Positions 37,601-44,747 of a DNA stretch of 64,000 bases are shown here, piece by piece. How positions within the stretch are numbered: position 1 is the stretch's first letter; each line of letters starts with the position of its first letter. Source of the DNA: Methylomicrobium sp051061015 (GTDB lineage: Bacteria; Pseudomonadota; Gammaproteobacteria; Methylococcales; Methylomonadaceae). The translations under genes and the position numbers were made by a program. The notes below the pieces were generated by a model. The model was given only the letters and a program-made list of their open reading frames with translations, was not told the origin of the DNA and made no database searches. The stretch spans positions 62,001 to 126,000 of the forward strand of contig JBPFEG010000017.1 of NCBI GenBank assembly GCA_051061015.1, in the 5' to 3' direction.

Positions 37601-40326
37601 CTGACGTCGTGATTTTGAATGAGAAGGAGCACTCCTACGCGGGCGATCTCCAGACCCTGCTGGAAGGCATGGTGCGAGAAAAACAGGCACTTTGGTTTCA
37701 TCAAGAGCATAAGCTCCAGGGAGCGATCTTTGTTCTGCGTGGCGATCAGCTCTCGATCGAAGAACGGCAAATGCTGCAGGCGGTCGCCCGGGCGGGACTG
37801 GTCAGCAACCGCGGCACATTGGCCGAACAACTGTTGAGGCACCAGCGGCCTGCGGCAGCTTTTGTTGCACCGAAATCATTGACCAATCCCCGAACCGACC
37901 CCCTACCGCTGGCAACGCCGCTCGAATTTTTTAACGGACTGGGCGGTTTTGCCGAAAACGGACACGAATACGTGATCGTGCTCGACAAGGGCCAGTTTAC
38001 GCCGGCCCCCTGGATCAATGTGATCGCCAATGCCGAATTTGGCTTTACGGTATCGGAATTGGGCAGCGGCTGCACCTGGTGCGTTAATAGCCGCGAAAAC
38101 CAGTTAACGCCCTGGTCCAACGACCCCGTCAGCGATCCGCCCGGCGAGGTTTTCTATTTGCGGGACGATGAGACAAACGAATTGTGGAGTCCGACCGCTC
38201 TGCCGATTCGGATCGATAATGCGGCCTACGTGACTCGCCATGGCCAGGGCTATAGCCGTTTCGAACATGCCTCCCATGAAATTCATAGCGACCTGCTGCA
38301 GTTCGTCAGCCCGGACGATCCAGTCAAAATTTCATCTTTGACCCTGACGAATCTTTCCGGGCGCCCCCGCCGTCTGACGGTCGCCGCTTACGTGGAATGG
38401 GTGCTCGGCGCCTCGCGAACGGTGACCGCCTCTCACATTATTACCGAGATGGATCCGGAAACCGGCGCGATGTTTGCCGTGAATCCCTGGGACATGGAAT
38501 TCGGCCAGCGTATCGCTTTCGCCGATCTGGGCGGCCGGCAGACAGGATGGACCGCGAACCGAACCGAATTCATCGGCCGCAACGGCAGTCTGGATGCACC
38601 GGCGGGATTGTTGACGCACAAGGCCCTGAAAAAACGCGTCGGCGGCGGCTTGGATCCTTGCGCAGCGCTGAAGACGGCCGTCAAACTCGAGCCATACGGG
38701 CGCATCGAGATCGTCTTCCTGTTGGGACAGGGCAATGATCGCGCTCACGCCAGCGAATTGGTCCGCCGCTATCGCGCAACCGATATAGCCACCGTTTTTA
38801 GCCAAGTAAAGCAATCGTGGACACACGTGCTCGACAAGATCCAGGTAAAAACGCCTGATCGGGATCTCGACCTCTTGTTGAACCGCTGGCTGCTCTATCA
38901 ATCCCTGAGTTGCCGGATGTGGGCTCGTGCCGCCTTTTATCAAGTGGGCGGCGCATTCGGCTTTCGCGATCAACTGCAGGACAGCATGGCGCTGGCGGCC
39001 GCCCGGCCCGATCTGGCCCGCGCTCATCTCCTTCACGCCGCCTCGCGCCAGTTTGTCGAAGGCGATGTGCAACATTGGTGGCATCCGCCTACGGGTCGCG
39101 GCGTGCGTACCCATTTTTCCGACGATCGGGTCTGGCTGCCCTATGTCGCATCGCACTATATCAAAGTGAGCGGCGATACCGGCGTGCTCGATGAGGAAAT
39201 ACCGTTTCTGGAGGGAGCTCAACTCGAGCCGGGACAGGATGACGCCTATTACGAACCGACCGTATCGATGCAACAAGCGACGCTTTTCGAGCATTGCGCA
39301 CGTGCGCTCGACCTGAGCCTGAAAACGGGTACGCATGGCCTACCCCTGATGGGAAGCGGCGACTGGAATGATGGGATGAATCGGGTCGGCATCCAGGGTA
39401 AGGGCGAGAGCGTGTGGATGGCGTGGTTCCTGCTCGCCACGCTCTCCGAATTCGCCAGTGTGGCGGAGACGCGGGGAGATCATGAACGCGCCAGCCGCTG
39501 GCGCGAGCACGCCAGCCAGCTGAAAACCGCCGTGGAAGCGGAAGGCTGGGACGGGGCCTGGTACCGGCGCGCTTATTTCGATGACGGCACCCCCCTGGGG
39601 TCCGCCGCCAATGCCGAGTGCCGCATTGATTCGATTGCGCAGAGCTGGGGCGTCATTTCCGGCGCCGCCGAAACCGAACGAGCAGTGCGGGCGATGAACT
39701 CGGTACGGGAATACCTCGTTCGCTACAGCGACGAACTGCTGTTGCTGTTCACCCCGCCCTTCGACAAGACCGAGCGGGATCCGGGATATATCAAGAGTTA
39801 TCCCCCCGGCGTGCGCGAGAACGGAGGGCAGTATACCCATGCGGCAATCTGGTCGGTCATCGCCTATGCCATGCTCGGCGATGGCGATCAGGCGGCGGAG
39901 CTGCTGCGCATGCTCAATCCGATCAATCGCACGGCCTCTCGCACCGGCGTTTACGCCTACAAGGTCGAGCCGTATGTGCTGGCGGCGGACATCTATGCCG
40001 AACCGCCCCATGTGCGGCGGGGCGGCTGGACTTGGTACACGGGCGCTGCGGGTTGGTATTACCGCGCCGGAATGGAATGGATCTTAGGCTTTCAAGTCCA
40101 TGCCGACCAATTGGTCTTTAATCCTTGTATTCCCAAGGCATGGCGCAGTTACAGCATATCTTACCGGCACGAAAATACCCGTTATGAAATTACGGTTGAA
40201 AACCCGAACGGCGTGACCCGGGGTGTCGCCGAGCTTGAATTGGACGGAGAGCGGCAGGTAAAAAGAAACAGCATTCCCTTACAGGATGACGGGCAACTGC
40301 ATCGGGTGCGGGTGGTGCTGGGTTAA
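31603..40326 (+). CDS. ndvB: Cyclic beta-1,2-glucan synthase-like protein (NdvB/ChvB family)
   Basis: 2907 residues, the size of Rhizobiales NdvB/ChvB proteins. Blocks in order: a soluble N-terminal region; membrane helices at about 400-465; a GT84 glycosyltransferase domain (about 485-800) with ALLSDWCDAE, TLDDDTKLP (about 625) and QHRWARGDW (about 772); more helices (about 810-970); a glucoamylase-like domain with YMAHHQGMSLVAFAN (about 1550); carbohydrate-binding beta regions; and a GH94 phosphorylase-type domain with GSGDWNDGMNRVG (about 2585) and WTWYTGAAGWYYRAG. In known enzymes these parts initiate, elongate, trim and cyclise beta-1,2-glucan from UDP-glucose at the inner membrane. GGAG precedes the ATG. 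The gene stands alone, with no ABC exporter (ChvA/NdvA) nearby. Function in osmoprotection or envelope is inferred. Confidence 0.88.
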   Translation: MAKRREQRRHARVDHPGNDETPIRFEVFSTERLEQHAVSLAQAQKVSSSMQGRKLIPRVKENNRVLLDAYEAVAKAVSQQHAITPAAEWLLDNFHVIEEQICDIHVDFPENYYRELPKLADGDLAGFPRVYGIAWALVAHTDSRFSPELLTLFVQAYQSVDPLTLGELWAIPSTLRVLLIENLRRLAVRIMRSQTGRRLADEFVDQMEQILTQTDKPEQPFPPAVLPAAPLRQSYAVQILQRLHDPHPGAEFSVDFLNEWLSEQGVSLDEIVHREHADQIADNLTVRNIILSMRAISAFEWPRFVEEASLVDEHLRTHEGYGKMDFLTRDRYRHAIEELGKRSPQSEVEIARRVIDKVQRAGEHYSAEARQVDPGFYLIGAGRYAFEKEVDYRPSFKQWLLRTYVACAGLAYAGSLVLLTLLLLALLLNASITAGVDGFPLFLIALFAVFPASDIAVDLVNRLIIAGLPPTHLPRLELKEGVPEALSTFIVVPTMLMNETGIKEQIEQMEIRYLSNLDGQVRFALLSDWCDAERETMPSDARLLTLAVDGVAALNAKYGGEQRFFVFHRKRLWNPCEGKWMGWERKRGKLHEFNRLLRGAADTSFLPIEGKPAAAPSGVRYVITLDDDTKLPMGSVAQLVGVAAHPLNRPVIDLSSGCVVDGYSILQPRVTPTLPQRQERTTFHRIFAGASGTDAYASTVSELYQDLFGLGTYSGKGLYDVDAFETALTGRVPENTQLSHDLFESVFARCALVSDIEFFEEFPSHAEVAASRQHRWARGDWQLLPWIFGPRGKDMPMIGRWKMIDNLRRSLSAPGAFSTLVAALAIPNAPHGILVGFVLTALAFPALLSMTSGFAGPRRGTSWVSHLRAMGENLLWGLGSSLVQLTLLAQHAWQMTDAIVSTLVRLFITRRRLLTWTTNLQAKAATSHTMKNLIRPLSVSSTVAIASGIVVVLFNPAGIRFATPLLLLWWMAPVIARALSLPPKLDRAETLQPEDCVQLRLVGRRIWRFFTTFVTEEEHYLPPDNFQETPHPVVAHRSSPTNFGLYLLSVVTARDFGWIGLIDTVDRLEATLKTLNALPRLHGHFYNWYDTSDLHMLEPPYISTVDSGNLAAHLLALAQTCRETLRRPLLFSTAVTGLADTHRLLMDSLANIIDDRRTLTVSLKELRQKSAVLGELLESHPVDYAGWSRLWKELTLCVDTLQDLARTYAAERGDSRDSEVLAWVTLLRDDIHSHLRDVDYLVPWIHFADRLESWAETEVQRLHLEAFQKELSMQAHLCDFSDSYALALAHLEASPLGPLALPGDVETLRMMLQRAGDRAEALTERLENLATQMDALFHEMDFRFLYDEARHMFALGYRVAEGALDDSYYDLLASEARLSSFIAIAKRDVPSIHWFHLGRRVTRAMHGSVLLSWSGSMFEYLMPSLVTYTPRYSLLDQTCRLVVKRQIEYGNERGVPWGVSESAFNVRDLFFTYQYSAFGVPGLGMKRGLGEDLVIAPYATALASMYFPHAAVENFERLKKEGALGPFGFYEALDFTPIRLAEGQRVAMVRCYMAHHQGMSLVAFANAVHDGRMRHRFHRSPQIHAAELLLQERIPRKADTTILPFHQELAETKESVQPPVRRVPSPTASIPSTHLLSNGRYAVMVTAAGSGYSLCQNLAVTRWREDVTRDAWGSYLYLRDIESGQVWSAGYQPTIWAPDQYEVFFAEDRARISRRDGTLVSTLEIVVSPEDDAEIRRLSLTNNGRQAREIEITSYAEIVLAPIAADIAHPAFSNLFVHTEFFPSACALIAQRRQRATDDPNMLAAHVLACSGSGEGLQYETDRARFIGRGNTLREPIAVMDGRPLSNTVGSVLDPIFSLRARIRIEAGATEHVTFTTLIAASRPALEELAYKYHNVAVFDRVSSLAWTHAHVQLHYLRTKPEEAQLFQDLANRLVYVDPSLRPSGKLMQMNNLNVTSLWRHGISGDRPIVLLRISEPEDRAIVEQLLRAHEYWRIKGLAADVVILNEKEHSYAGDLQTLLEGMVREKQALWFHQEHKLQGAIFVLRGDQLSIEERQMLQAVARAGLVSNRGTLAEQLLRHQRPAAAFVAPKSLTNPRTDPLPLATPLEFFNGLGGFAENGHEYVIVLDKGQFTPAPWINVIANAEFGFTVSELGSGCTWCVNSRENQLTPWSNDPVSDPPGEVFYLRDDETNELWSPTALPIRIDNAAYVTRHGQGYSRFEHASHEIHSDLLQFVSPDDPVKISSLTLTNLSGRPRRLTVAAYVEWVLGASRTVTASHIITEMDPETGAMFAVNPWDMEFGQRIAFADLGGRQTGWTANRTEFIGRNGSLDAPAGLLTHKALKKRVGGGLDPCAALKTAVKLEPYGRIEIVFLLGQGNDRAHASELVRRYRATDIATVFSQVKQSWTHVLDKIQVKTPDRDLDLLLNRWLLYQSLSCRMWARAAFYQVGGAFGFRDQLQDSMALAAARPDLARAHLLHAASRQFVEGDVQHWWHPPTGRGVRTHFSDDRVWLPYVASHYIKVSGDTGVLDEEIPFLEGAQLEPGQDDAYYEPTVSMQQATLFEHCARALDLSLKTGTHGLPLMGSGDWNDGMNRVGIQGKGESVWMAWFLLATLSEFASVAETRGDHERASRWREHASQLKTAVEAEGWDGAWYRRAYFDDGTPLGSAANAECRIDSIAQSWGVISGAAETERAVRAMNSVREYLVRYSDELLLLFTPPFDKTERDPGYIKSYPPGVRENGGQYTHAAIWSVIAYAMLGDGDQAAELLRMLNPINRTASRTGVYAYKVEPYVLAADIYAEPPHVRRGGWTWYTGAAGWYYRAGMEWILGFQVHADQLVFNPCIPKAWRSYSISYRHENTRYEITVENPNGVTRGVAELELDGERQVKRNSIPLQDDGQLHRVRVVLG

Positions 40327-40414
40327 TAACCGGGATCAGAAAGTTAAATGGTTTCCTTTGCCGATACTTGGCTGTAAAATTCCTCTCTTTTGTTTTCAAG
40401 GGAGCAACAGCCCG

Positions 40415-41131
40415 ATGGGTAGAGCTTATCAAAACCGTAAGGTTTCCATGGCCAAAACGGCTGAGGCCAAGACCAAAGTCTACAGTAAATACGGCCGTGA
40501 AATTTATGTGTGCGCTAAAGCCGGGGGCATCGACCCGGCCGGAAACCTGACATTGCGGGGAATCATCGATCGCGCCAAGAAAGATCAAGTCCCTACCCAC
40601 GTGATCGAAAAAGCGCTTGACAAAGCGAAAGGCGGCGGCGGTGAAGATTTCGCGCCGGCGCGCTATGAAGGCTTTGGCCCGGGCGGCTGCATGGTGATTG
40701 TGGATTGCCTCACCGACAACCCTAACCGCACGTTTGGCGATGTCCGCTTATGTTTCACCAAAACAAAATGTAAAATCGGCACGCCCGGCACGGTCAGCCA
40801 CATGTTCGACCATGTCGCTATTCTGGCATTTAAACACGATGACGAGGACGCGGTTCTCGACGCCTTACTGTCGGCGGATGTGGATGTGGCGGATATCGAG
40901 AATGAGGAGGGAAAACTGACCGTCTTCACGCCCCAGGCCGACTACTTCAAGGCCAAGCAGGCGTTGACGGATTTATTGGGCGAGATCGATTTCGAGGTCG
41001 ACGAAATTCAATTTGTGCCAAAAGGCAGCACGCCGATCAGCGGCGAGGATGTCGCAATGTTCGAAAAATTTCTGGATATGCTGAATGACCTGGACGATGT
41101 GCAGAATGTCTTTCATGATGCCGAGTTTTGA
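40415..41131 (+). CDS. YebC/PmpR family DNA-binding regulatory protein (YeeN-like)
   Basis: 238 residues from the ATG at 40415 with GGAG ten bases upstream; the open frame begins earlier but that part is not conserved. MGRAYQNRKVSMAKTAEAKTKVYSKYGREI is a variant of the usual family start (in quotes of two parts: MGRAYQNRK, KTKVYSKYGREIY), and PTHVIEKALDKAKGGGGEDF with YEGFGPGG are standard YebC blocks. The Q in place of the typical N-terminal segment points to the YeeN branch. Family members act as transcriptional regulators or help ribosomes at proline stretches. Single gene; partner genes of YebC (ruvC) are absent. Confidence 0.88.
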   Translation: MGRAYQNRKVSMAKTAEAKTKVYSKYGREIYVCAKAGGIDPAGNLTLRGIIDRAKKDQVPTHVIEKALDKAKGGGGEDFAPARYEGFGPGGCMVIVDCLTDNPNRTFGDVRLCFTKTKCKIGTPGTVSHMFDHVAILAFKHDDEDAVLDALLSADVDVADIENEEGKLTVFTPQADYFKAKQALTDLLGEIDFEVDEIQFVPKGSTPISGEDVAMFEKFLDMLNDLDDVQNVFHDAEF

Positions 41132-41163
41132 ATATCGTTGCGTTTAGATAGCCGCGTCATCAT

Positions 41164-41182
41164 CCCGGCAAGGAACGCCGGG
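41164..41182. repeat. Short GC hairpin in the yebC-nafY convergent spacer
   Basis: CCCGGC and GCCGGG arms with a 7-base loop, 33 bases after the YebC-family stop. The surrounding sequence resembles dispersed proteobacterial repeats. It may end transcription from the left; no T-run is present. Confidence 0.35.
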
Positions 41183-41336
41183 GTCCAGGGCACAGGGATG
41201 TGTTCAAGCTTATCAGACTGGGATAACGGCTTAACTTTTATCCAAAAATCCTGGCAACCTCATTGCATCGGTTAAATTTAGCCTATCCGGCTACCTGTCC
41301 GCGCTAATAGCCAGGTTAAGTTTGAACTTTTCCCTT

Positions 41337-42044
41337 TCACTCATGCACCGCAAAGCGCTTTCTTTCCTCCGGGCTCCTCCCCAGCGCCTTGGCCAGCCAG
41401 GGCGGCGCTGCGTCGAACACGCTCTGGAATTCTTTCAGTTTCTCGCCTGCATCGATCACGTCCGGCACCTTGATCGGATAAATGTTGGCGCGGATCACCT
41501 TCGCGGCGGCTGGTCCGCCGATCGACTGCACGAACAGTACCTGGCAGTCCCGGATTATATTGGCGCGGAAAAGATTGCGGTCCTCCGCGCTGTCGGCTTC
41601 GACGGTGGAACGGATGTCGATCAGCCGGCATTCATCGCGCGACAATTGATAGACCAGAAAGCGGATGCACGAGCCGAAATGGCCGTTCAATAACGAGCCG
41701 GCGTTCGAAGCAACGGCAATCCGGATCGATTCGGGCATGTCGCCGGCCTTGTAAGGCAGAACTTGCGGCAAGTCTTCGTCGCCGTCCTCCTCGCCCCATA
41801 GGTAACGCACCGCCAGTTTGATGTTTTCGAGGCCGATGCCGATGTCCTCGCCGTCTTCTTCGCCGTCGTGGCTGCCGATGCCGGTTTTCAGATTGGTGAC
41901 CGTGATCGCCTTCAGTTTTTCGTCGTTCAGCGGCGATCCTACCTTGTCATGCAGGATACCGATCAGTTTCGGGACGTCGACGCCGGGCAGGACGCGCGAG
42001 GCCAGCGCGATGCGCAAGGCTAGTTCTCGTGATAATTGACTCAT
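41337..42044 (-). CDS. nafY: NafY-like dinitrogenase iron-molybdenum cofactor carrier
   Basis: 235 residues. The N-terminal domain (SRELALRIALASRVLPGVDV, about 1-100) matches the NafY sterile-alpha-motif-like apodinitrogenase-binding domain, and the C-terminal domain (about 105-225; IRIAVASNAGSLLNGHFGSC and CRLIDIRST) is the NifX/NifB-type cofactor-binding fold, with the HFGSC histidine used for FeMo-co. In Azotobacter NafY stabilises apo-dinitrogenase and delivers FeMo-co. There nafY adjoins rnf genes at the promoter end; here it is last in the rnf operon. Starts three bases after the rhodanese stop. Confidence 0.88.
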   Translation of the reverse strand: MSQLSRELALRIALASRVLPGVDVPKLIGILHDKVGSPLNDEKLKAITVTNLKTGIGSHDGEEDGEDIGIGLENIKLAVRYLWGEEDGDEDLPQVLPYKAGDMPESIRIAVASNAGSLLNGHFGSCIRFLVYQLSRDECRLIDIRSTVEADSAEDRNLFRANIIRDCQVLFVQSIGGPAAAKVIRANIYPIKVPDVIDAGEKLKEFQSVFDAAPPWLAKALGRSPEERKRFAVHE

Positions 42045-42047
42045 AAA

Positions 42048-42362
42048 TCACCTTGAAAGATTGTGGTGTTCCTTCCAGCCGGCATAACCGCCGGCCAGAC
42101 TGTGGACCTGTTTGAAGCCGAAATCGCCGAACATTTCCGCCAGATGTTCGCTGGCATGGCCGTAATAACAATAAATCAGCATCATGCGATTTTTATCGCC
42201 CTTCATCAACAGGCTGTCGCGCAGCTTCTCGTGCACATGCATCGCATTTTCGATATGGCCGGCGCGGTAGTCCTTCAAATCCCGGCAATCGAGGATCAGC
42301 TGAGCGCTGCCGGCGATCATTTGCGCCGCCTCGCTGACGGAGACGTTTTTGTATGCTTTCAT
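42048..42362 (-). CDS. Rhodanese-like domain protein of the rnf-nif operon
   Basis: 104 residues from the ATG at 42362, two bases after the upstream stop, so it relies on coupling. The single rhodanese domain has the usual DCRDLKDYRAGHI (CH2A-like) block and the active-site loop IYCYYGHAS with the catalytic cysteine, followed by LAGGYAGWKEH. Such proteins carry persulfide sulfur. Inside a nitrogenase-linked operon a role in sulfur supply for iron-sulfur or FeMo-cofactor assembly is plausible, but this is inference from position. Confidence 0.85.
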   Translation of the reverse strand: MKAYKNVSVSEAAQMIAGSAQLILDCRDLKDYRAGHIENAMHVHEKLRDSLLMKGDKNRMMLIYCYYGHASEHLAEMFGDFGFKQVHSLAGGYAGWKEHHNLSR

Positions 42363-42364
42363 CG

Positions 42365-42934
42365 TCAAACGGGACCGACCGCGGCTTCTTTCTTGACGAC
42401 GATCGTTTTTTTCATCGCCTCGTCAAACGCGATCGCCGGCGTTTTGATGCTGAAAGATTTCGTCGCCTGGTAGACGGTGACAACCTTGTCTTCGGCCGAT
42501 TGGCCCTTCAGGTCGGCTTTTTCGATGTAGAGCAAGTCCAGCGTTTCGTTCCAGACCATGCCGTCCTTGTAAGGGAGAAACTTGAACGAGACGCCTTCGA
42601 TCACCGACTGCATCGGGCCGGCGATGTTTTCGACGAAAAACAGCGTCACGGTTTCCGGCATCAGCACGGCACGATATTTTTCGATGAATACCGAAACATC
42701 CTTTAATTCGTTAAACAGGCCGCTGACGAAAATCAGTTTGTCGCTGTCGGCCAGGATCGCGGTCTGATGCAGCAGCAGTTCCGGCGGCTTGCGGTCGTTG
42801 GCGGAGCCTTCGCGCAGCGCGCCCTGTTTCAACACCAGATCGCCGCGATAGGCGCCGACATCGGTCAGACTGGTCGCGCCTTTTACCGAGGGAATGAATA
42901 ACAGACCTTGTTGGTCGTAACTTTCAATTAGCAT
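42365..42934 (-). CDS. Unrecognised protein of the rnf operon
   Basis: 189 residues; GGAG lies upstream of the ATG. No signal peptide, membrane helix or cysteine is present. The sequence is a mixed alpha/beta soluble protein (MLIESYDQQGLLFIPSVKGA, IFVSGLFNELKDVSVFIEKY, FFVENIAGPMQSVIEGVSFK), with a conserved feel but no domain I can name. It sits between rnfH and the rhodanese gene and must be made with the Rnf complex under the same NifA-type control. A role in nitrogenase electron supply or protection is likely by position only. Confidence 0.65.
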   Translation of the reverse strand: MLIESYDQQGLLFIPSVKGATSLTDVGAYRGDLVLKQGALREGSANDRKPPELLLHQTAILADSDKLIFVSGLFNELKDVSVFIEKYRAVLMPETVTLFFVENIAGPMQSVIEGVSFKFLPYKDGMVWNETLDLLYIEKADLKGQSAEDKVVTVYQATKSFSIKTPAIAFDEAMKKTIVVKKEAAVGPV

Positions 42935-42961
42935 GGAATAACTCCTGTTTGGAATTCTGGC

Positions 42962-43228
42962 TTATCCATCGATACGACGGCGTTGCACCTGGGTCGGATC
43001 GGCGGTGATCTGACGATAAATTTCGACCCGGTCGCCTTCCTTGACCGGCGTATCGAGCTTGGCCAGCTTGCCGAAGATGCCCACCTTCTGCTTGCCGAGA
43101 TCGATGTGCGGATACTGGTTCAACAGGCCGGACAGTTCGATCGCCTGCTGCACGGTGCTGTCGTCCGGCACTTCCAGACGCAGCCAGGTTTGCCGGTCCG
43201 CTTCCGCGTAACACACGCCCACGTTCAT
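42962..43228 (-). CDS. rnfH: RnfH family ubiquitin-fold protein
   Basis: 88 residues. MNVGVCYAEADRQTWLRLEV and QKVGIFGKLAKLDTPVKEGD with VEIYRQITADP are the RnfH signature, a beta-grasp (ubiquitin-like, ThiS-like) fold. The protein accompanies Rnf operons and RatA genes; its biochemical role is not known. It begins eight bases after the rnfE stop with a clear AGGAG-type ribosome site within rnfE's end region. In this order (rnfE-rnfH) the operon matches the nif-linked rnf1 cluster of Azotobacter. Confidence 0.9.
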   Translation of the reverse strand: MNVGVCYAEADRQTWLRLEVPDDSTVQQAIELSGLLNQYPHIDLGKQKVGIFGKLAKLDTPVKEGDRVEIYRQITADPTQVQRRRIDG

Positions 43229-43236
43229 CTTTTCTC

Positions 43237-43950
43237 CTAGGACTTTTGTCCGGCTATATGCAGGCCTTCAAGGCCAGGTACCGTTTTGCTGACGCGCCGC
43301 CGTTCGAGCAGCCGTTTGCCGGCGATCATGAAGCCGAGCATGATGAAGCCGCCCGGCGGCAGCGCCATCAGCAGGAAGCCTTTGTATTCGGGAATCACGG
43401 TCAATTCGATGAAGCGGAAATTCTCGCCGAGCAGCACCGAGGCATTTGCAAACAGGGTGCCGGCGGCGCTGATTTCCCGCGCCGCGCCGAGCACGACCAT
43501 TGCCAGCGTGAAGCCGATCCCCATCATCAGACCGTCCCAGACCGAAGGTAACAGTGGCTGTTTAGAAGCGAACGCCTCGGCACGGCCGAGAATCACGCAA
43601 TTGGTCACGATCAACGGGATGAACAGGCCGAGCACCTTATGCAATTCGTGCATCCAGGCGTTCAGAAAAATATCGACCAGCGTGACCAAGGCGGCGATCA
43701 GCAAGACGAAGATCGGAATCCGGATTTCCGAAGGAATCAGGTGCCGGCTCAACGATACCGCGCCGTTCGAGGCGACCATTACGGCCGTCGTCGCCAGGCC
43801 CATACCAAGACCGTTGCTCGCGGTGCCGGTTACCGCGAGCAGCGGGCACAGCGCCAGGTTTTGAGTCAGTACCACGTTGTTGGTCCACAGGCCGTCTTGG
43901 GCGATTTTGCGGTACTGTTCTGAAAACAGGATCGAAAGATTCATGATCAA
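43237..43950 (-). CDS. rnfE: Electron transport complex subunit RnfE
   Basis: 237 residues with six membrane helices. The helices contain LWTNNVVLTQNLALCPLLAV and IPLIVTNCVILGRAEAFASK, the paired NCVILGRAEAF and CPLLAVT motifs typical of RnfE/NqrD, including the cysteines that hold the intramembrane 2Fe-2S cluster shared with RnfA. The Rnf complex uses ion-motive force to reduce ferredoxin or flavodoxin for nitrogenase. Follows rnfG after 77 bases. Confidence 0.93.
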   Translation of the reverse strand: MIMNLSILFSEQYRKIAQDGLWTNNVVLTQNLALCPLLAVTGTASNGLGMGLATTAVMVASNGAVSLSRHLIPSEIRIPIFVLLIAALVTLVDIFLNAWMHELHKVLGLFIPLIVTNCVILGRAEAFASKQPLLPSVWDGLMMGIGFTLAMVVLGAAREISAAGTLFANASVLLGENFRFIELTVIPEYKGFLLMALPPGGFIMLGFMIAGKRLLERRRVSKTVPGLEGLHIAGQKS

Positions 43951-44027
43951 ATTCCTGAAAAGTAGGGTACGCTGCGCGTACCGTTTCTGTTATTGGTTTA
44001 ACCCTTTGCATCCACCCGCTTCCCCGA

Positions 44028-44747
44028 CTACGGACCCACCAACTCCTCCCGATGCGCGCGGTAAAACTCCAGCCCGCGCCGGATCGCCTGCACGACCTTG
44101 CGCGGGGTAATCGTCGCGCCGGCGAACTGGTCGAAAACCCCACCGTCCTTCTTGACGGCCCATTCCTCGAAAGTCAGGTTGTCCAACGATTTGCCGTCGA
44201 AGCTCAACACCCATTTCGATTTGGTGATTTCGATCTTGTCGCCGAGGCCCGGCGTTTCAGTGTGCGAGATCACCCGGACGCCGAGAATTTCGCCGTTGCC
44301 GGCGATGCCCATCACCAGATGGATCGGCCCTGCATAGCCGTCGGGTGCCACAAACTTGAAAGAGACCGCGCTTACACTGCCCTGCTTTTTGGCCAGATAA
44401 ACGATCGTTTCGTCAGCGCCGATAGCCGTGTTGACGGAAGGTACGGTTACCGTATCGGCCAATAAATCGTTGTCGTGAAGATCGGAAGGCACCACTTGTT
44501 CCAGACTGGCCTTCAAGTCCTCTTCAAGACGCGCCTGGATCACGCCGCGCGTCGCGAGGTCCGCAAAACCGAGCAGAATGCTCGCAGCGAGCGCAAAACC
44601 GGCCAGAATCCCGGCCTGATAATGCAGTTTCGGCCGCAGTCGCGCCAGATTGTCCGGCTCCAGCCAGATTGCGAGCTTTTGACGGGCATTCCGTAAGGTA
44701 CGCCACGCGTATCCTGCACTTTGTCGAGACAAGGGTTCGTAACTCAT
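44028..44747 (-). CDS. rnfG: Electron transport complex subunit RnfG
   Basis: 239 residues from the ATG at 44747, whose ATGA overlaps the rnfD stop. One N-terminal membrane helix (ILAGFALAASILLGFADLAT, about 50-70) is followed by a periplasmic FMN-binding domain; the covalent flavin site is AGATITPRKVV, where the second Thr takes FMN by a phosphoester bond. The open frame reading through this gene extends another 293 codons upstream inside rnfD, but that part is a shadow of rnfD in the wrong frame. Confidence 0.92.
   Translation of the reverse strand: MSYEPLSRQSAGYAWRTLRNARQKLAIWLEPDNLARLRPKLHYQAGILAGFALAASILLGFADLATRGVIQARLEEDLKASLEQVVPSDLHDNDLLADTVTVPSVNTAIGADETIVYLAKKQGSVSAVSFKFVAPDGYAGPIHLVMGIAGNGEILGVRVISHTETPGLGDKIEITKSKWVLSFDGKSLDNLTFEEWAVKKDGGVFDQFAGATITPRKVVQAIRRGLEFYRAHREELVGP

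Noticed and set aside
38332..39336. 334-codon minus-strand frame inside the glucan synthase gene
   Set aside because: Shadow of the conserved GH94 coding strand.
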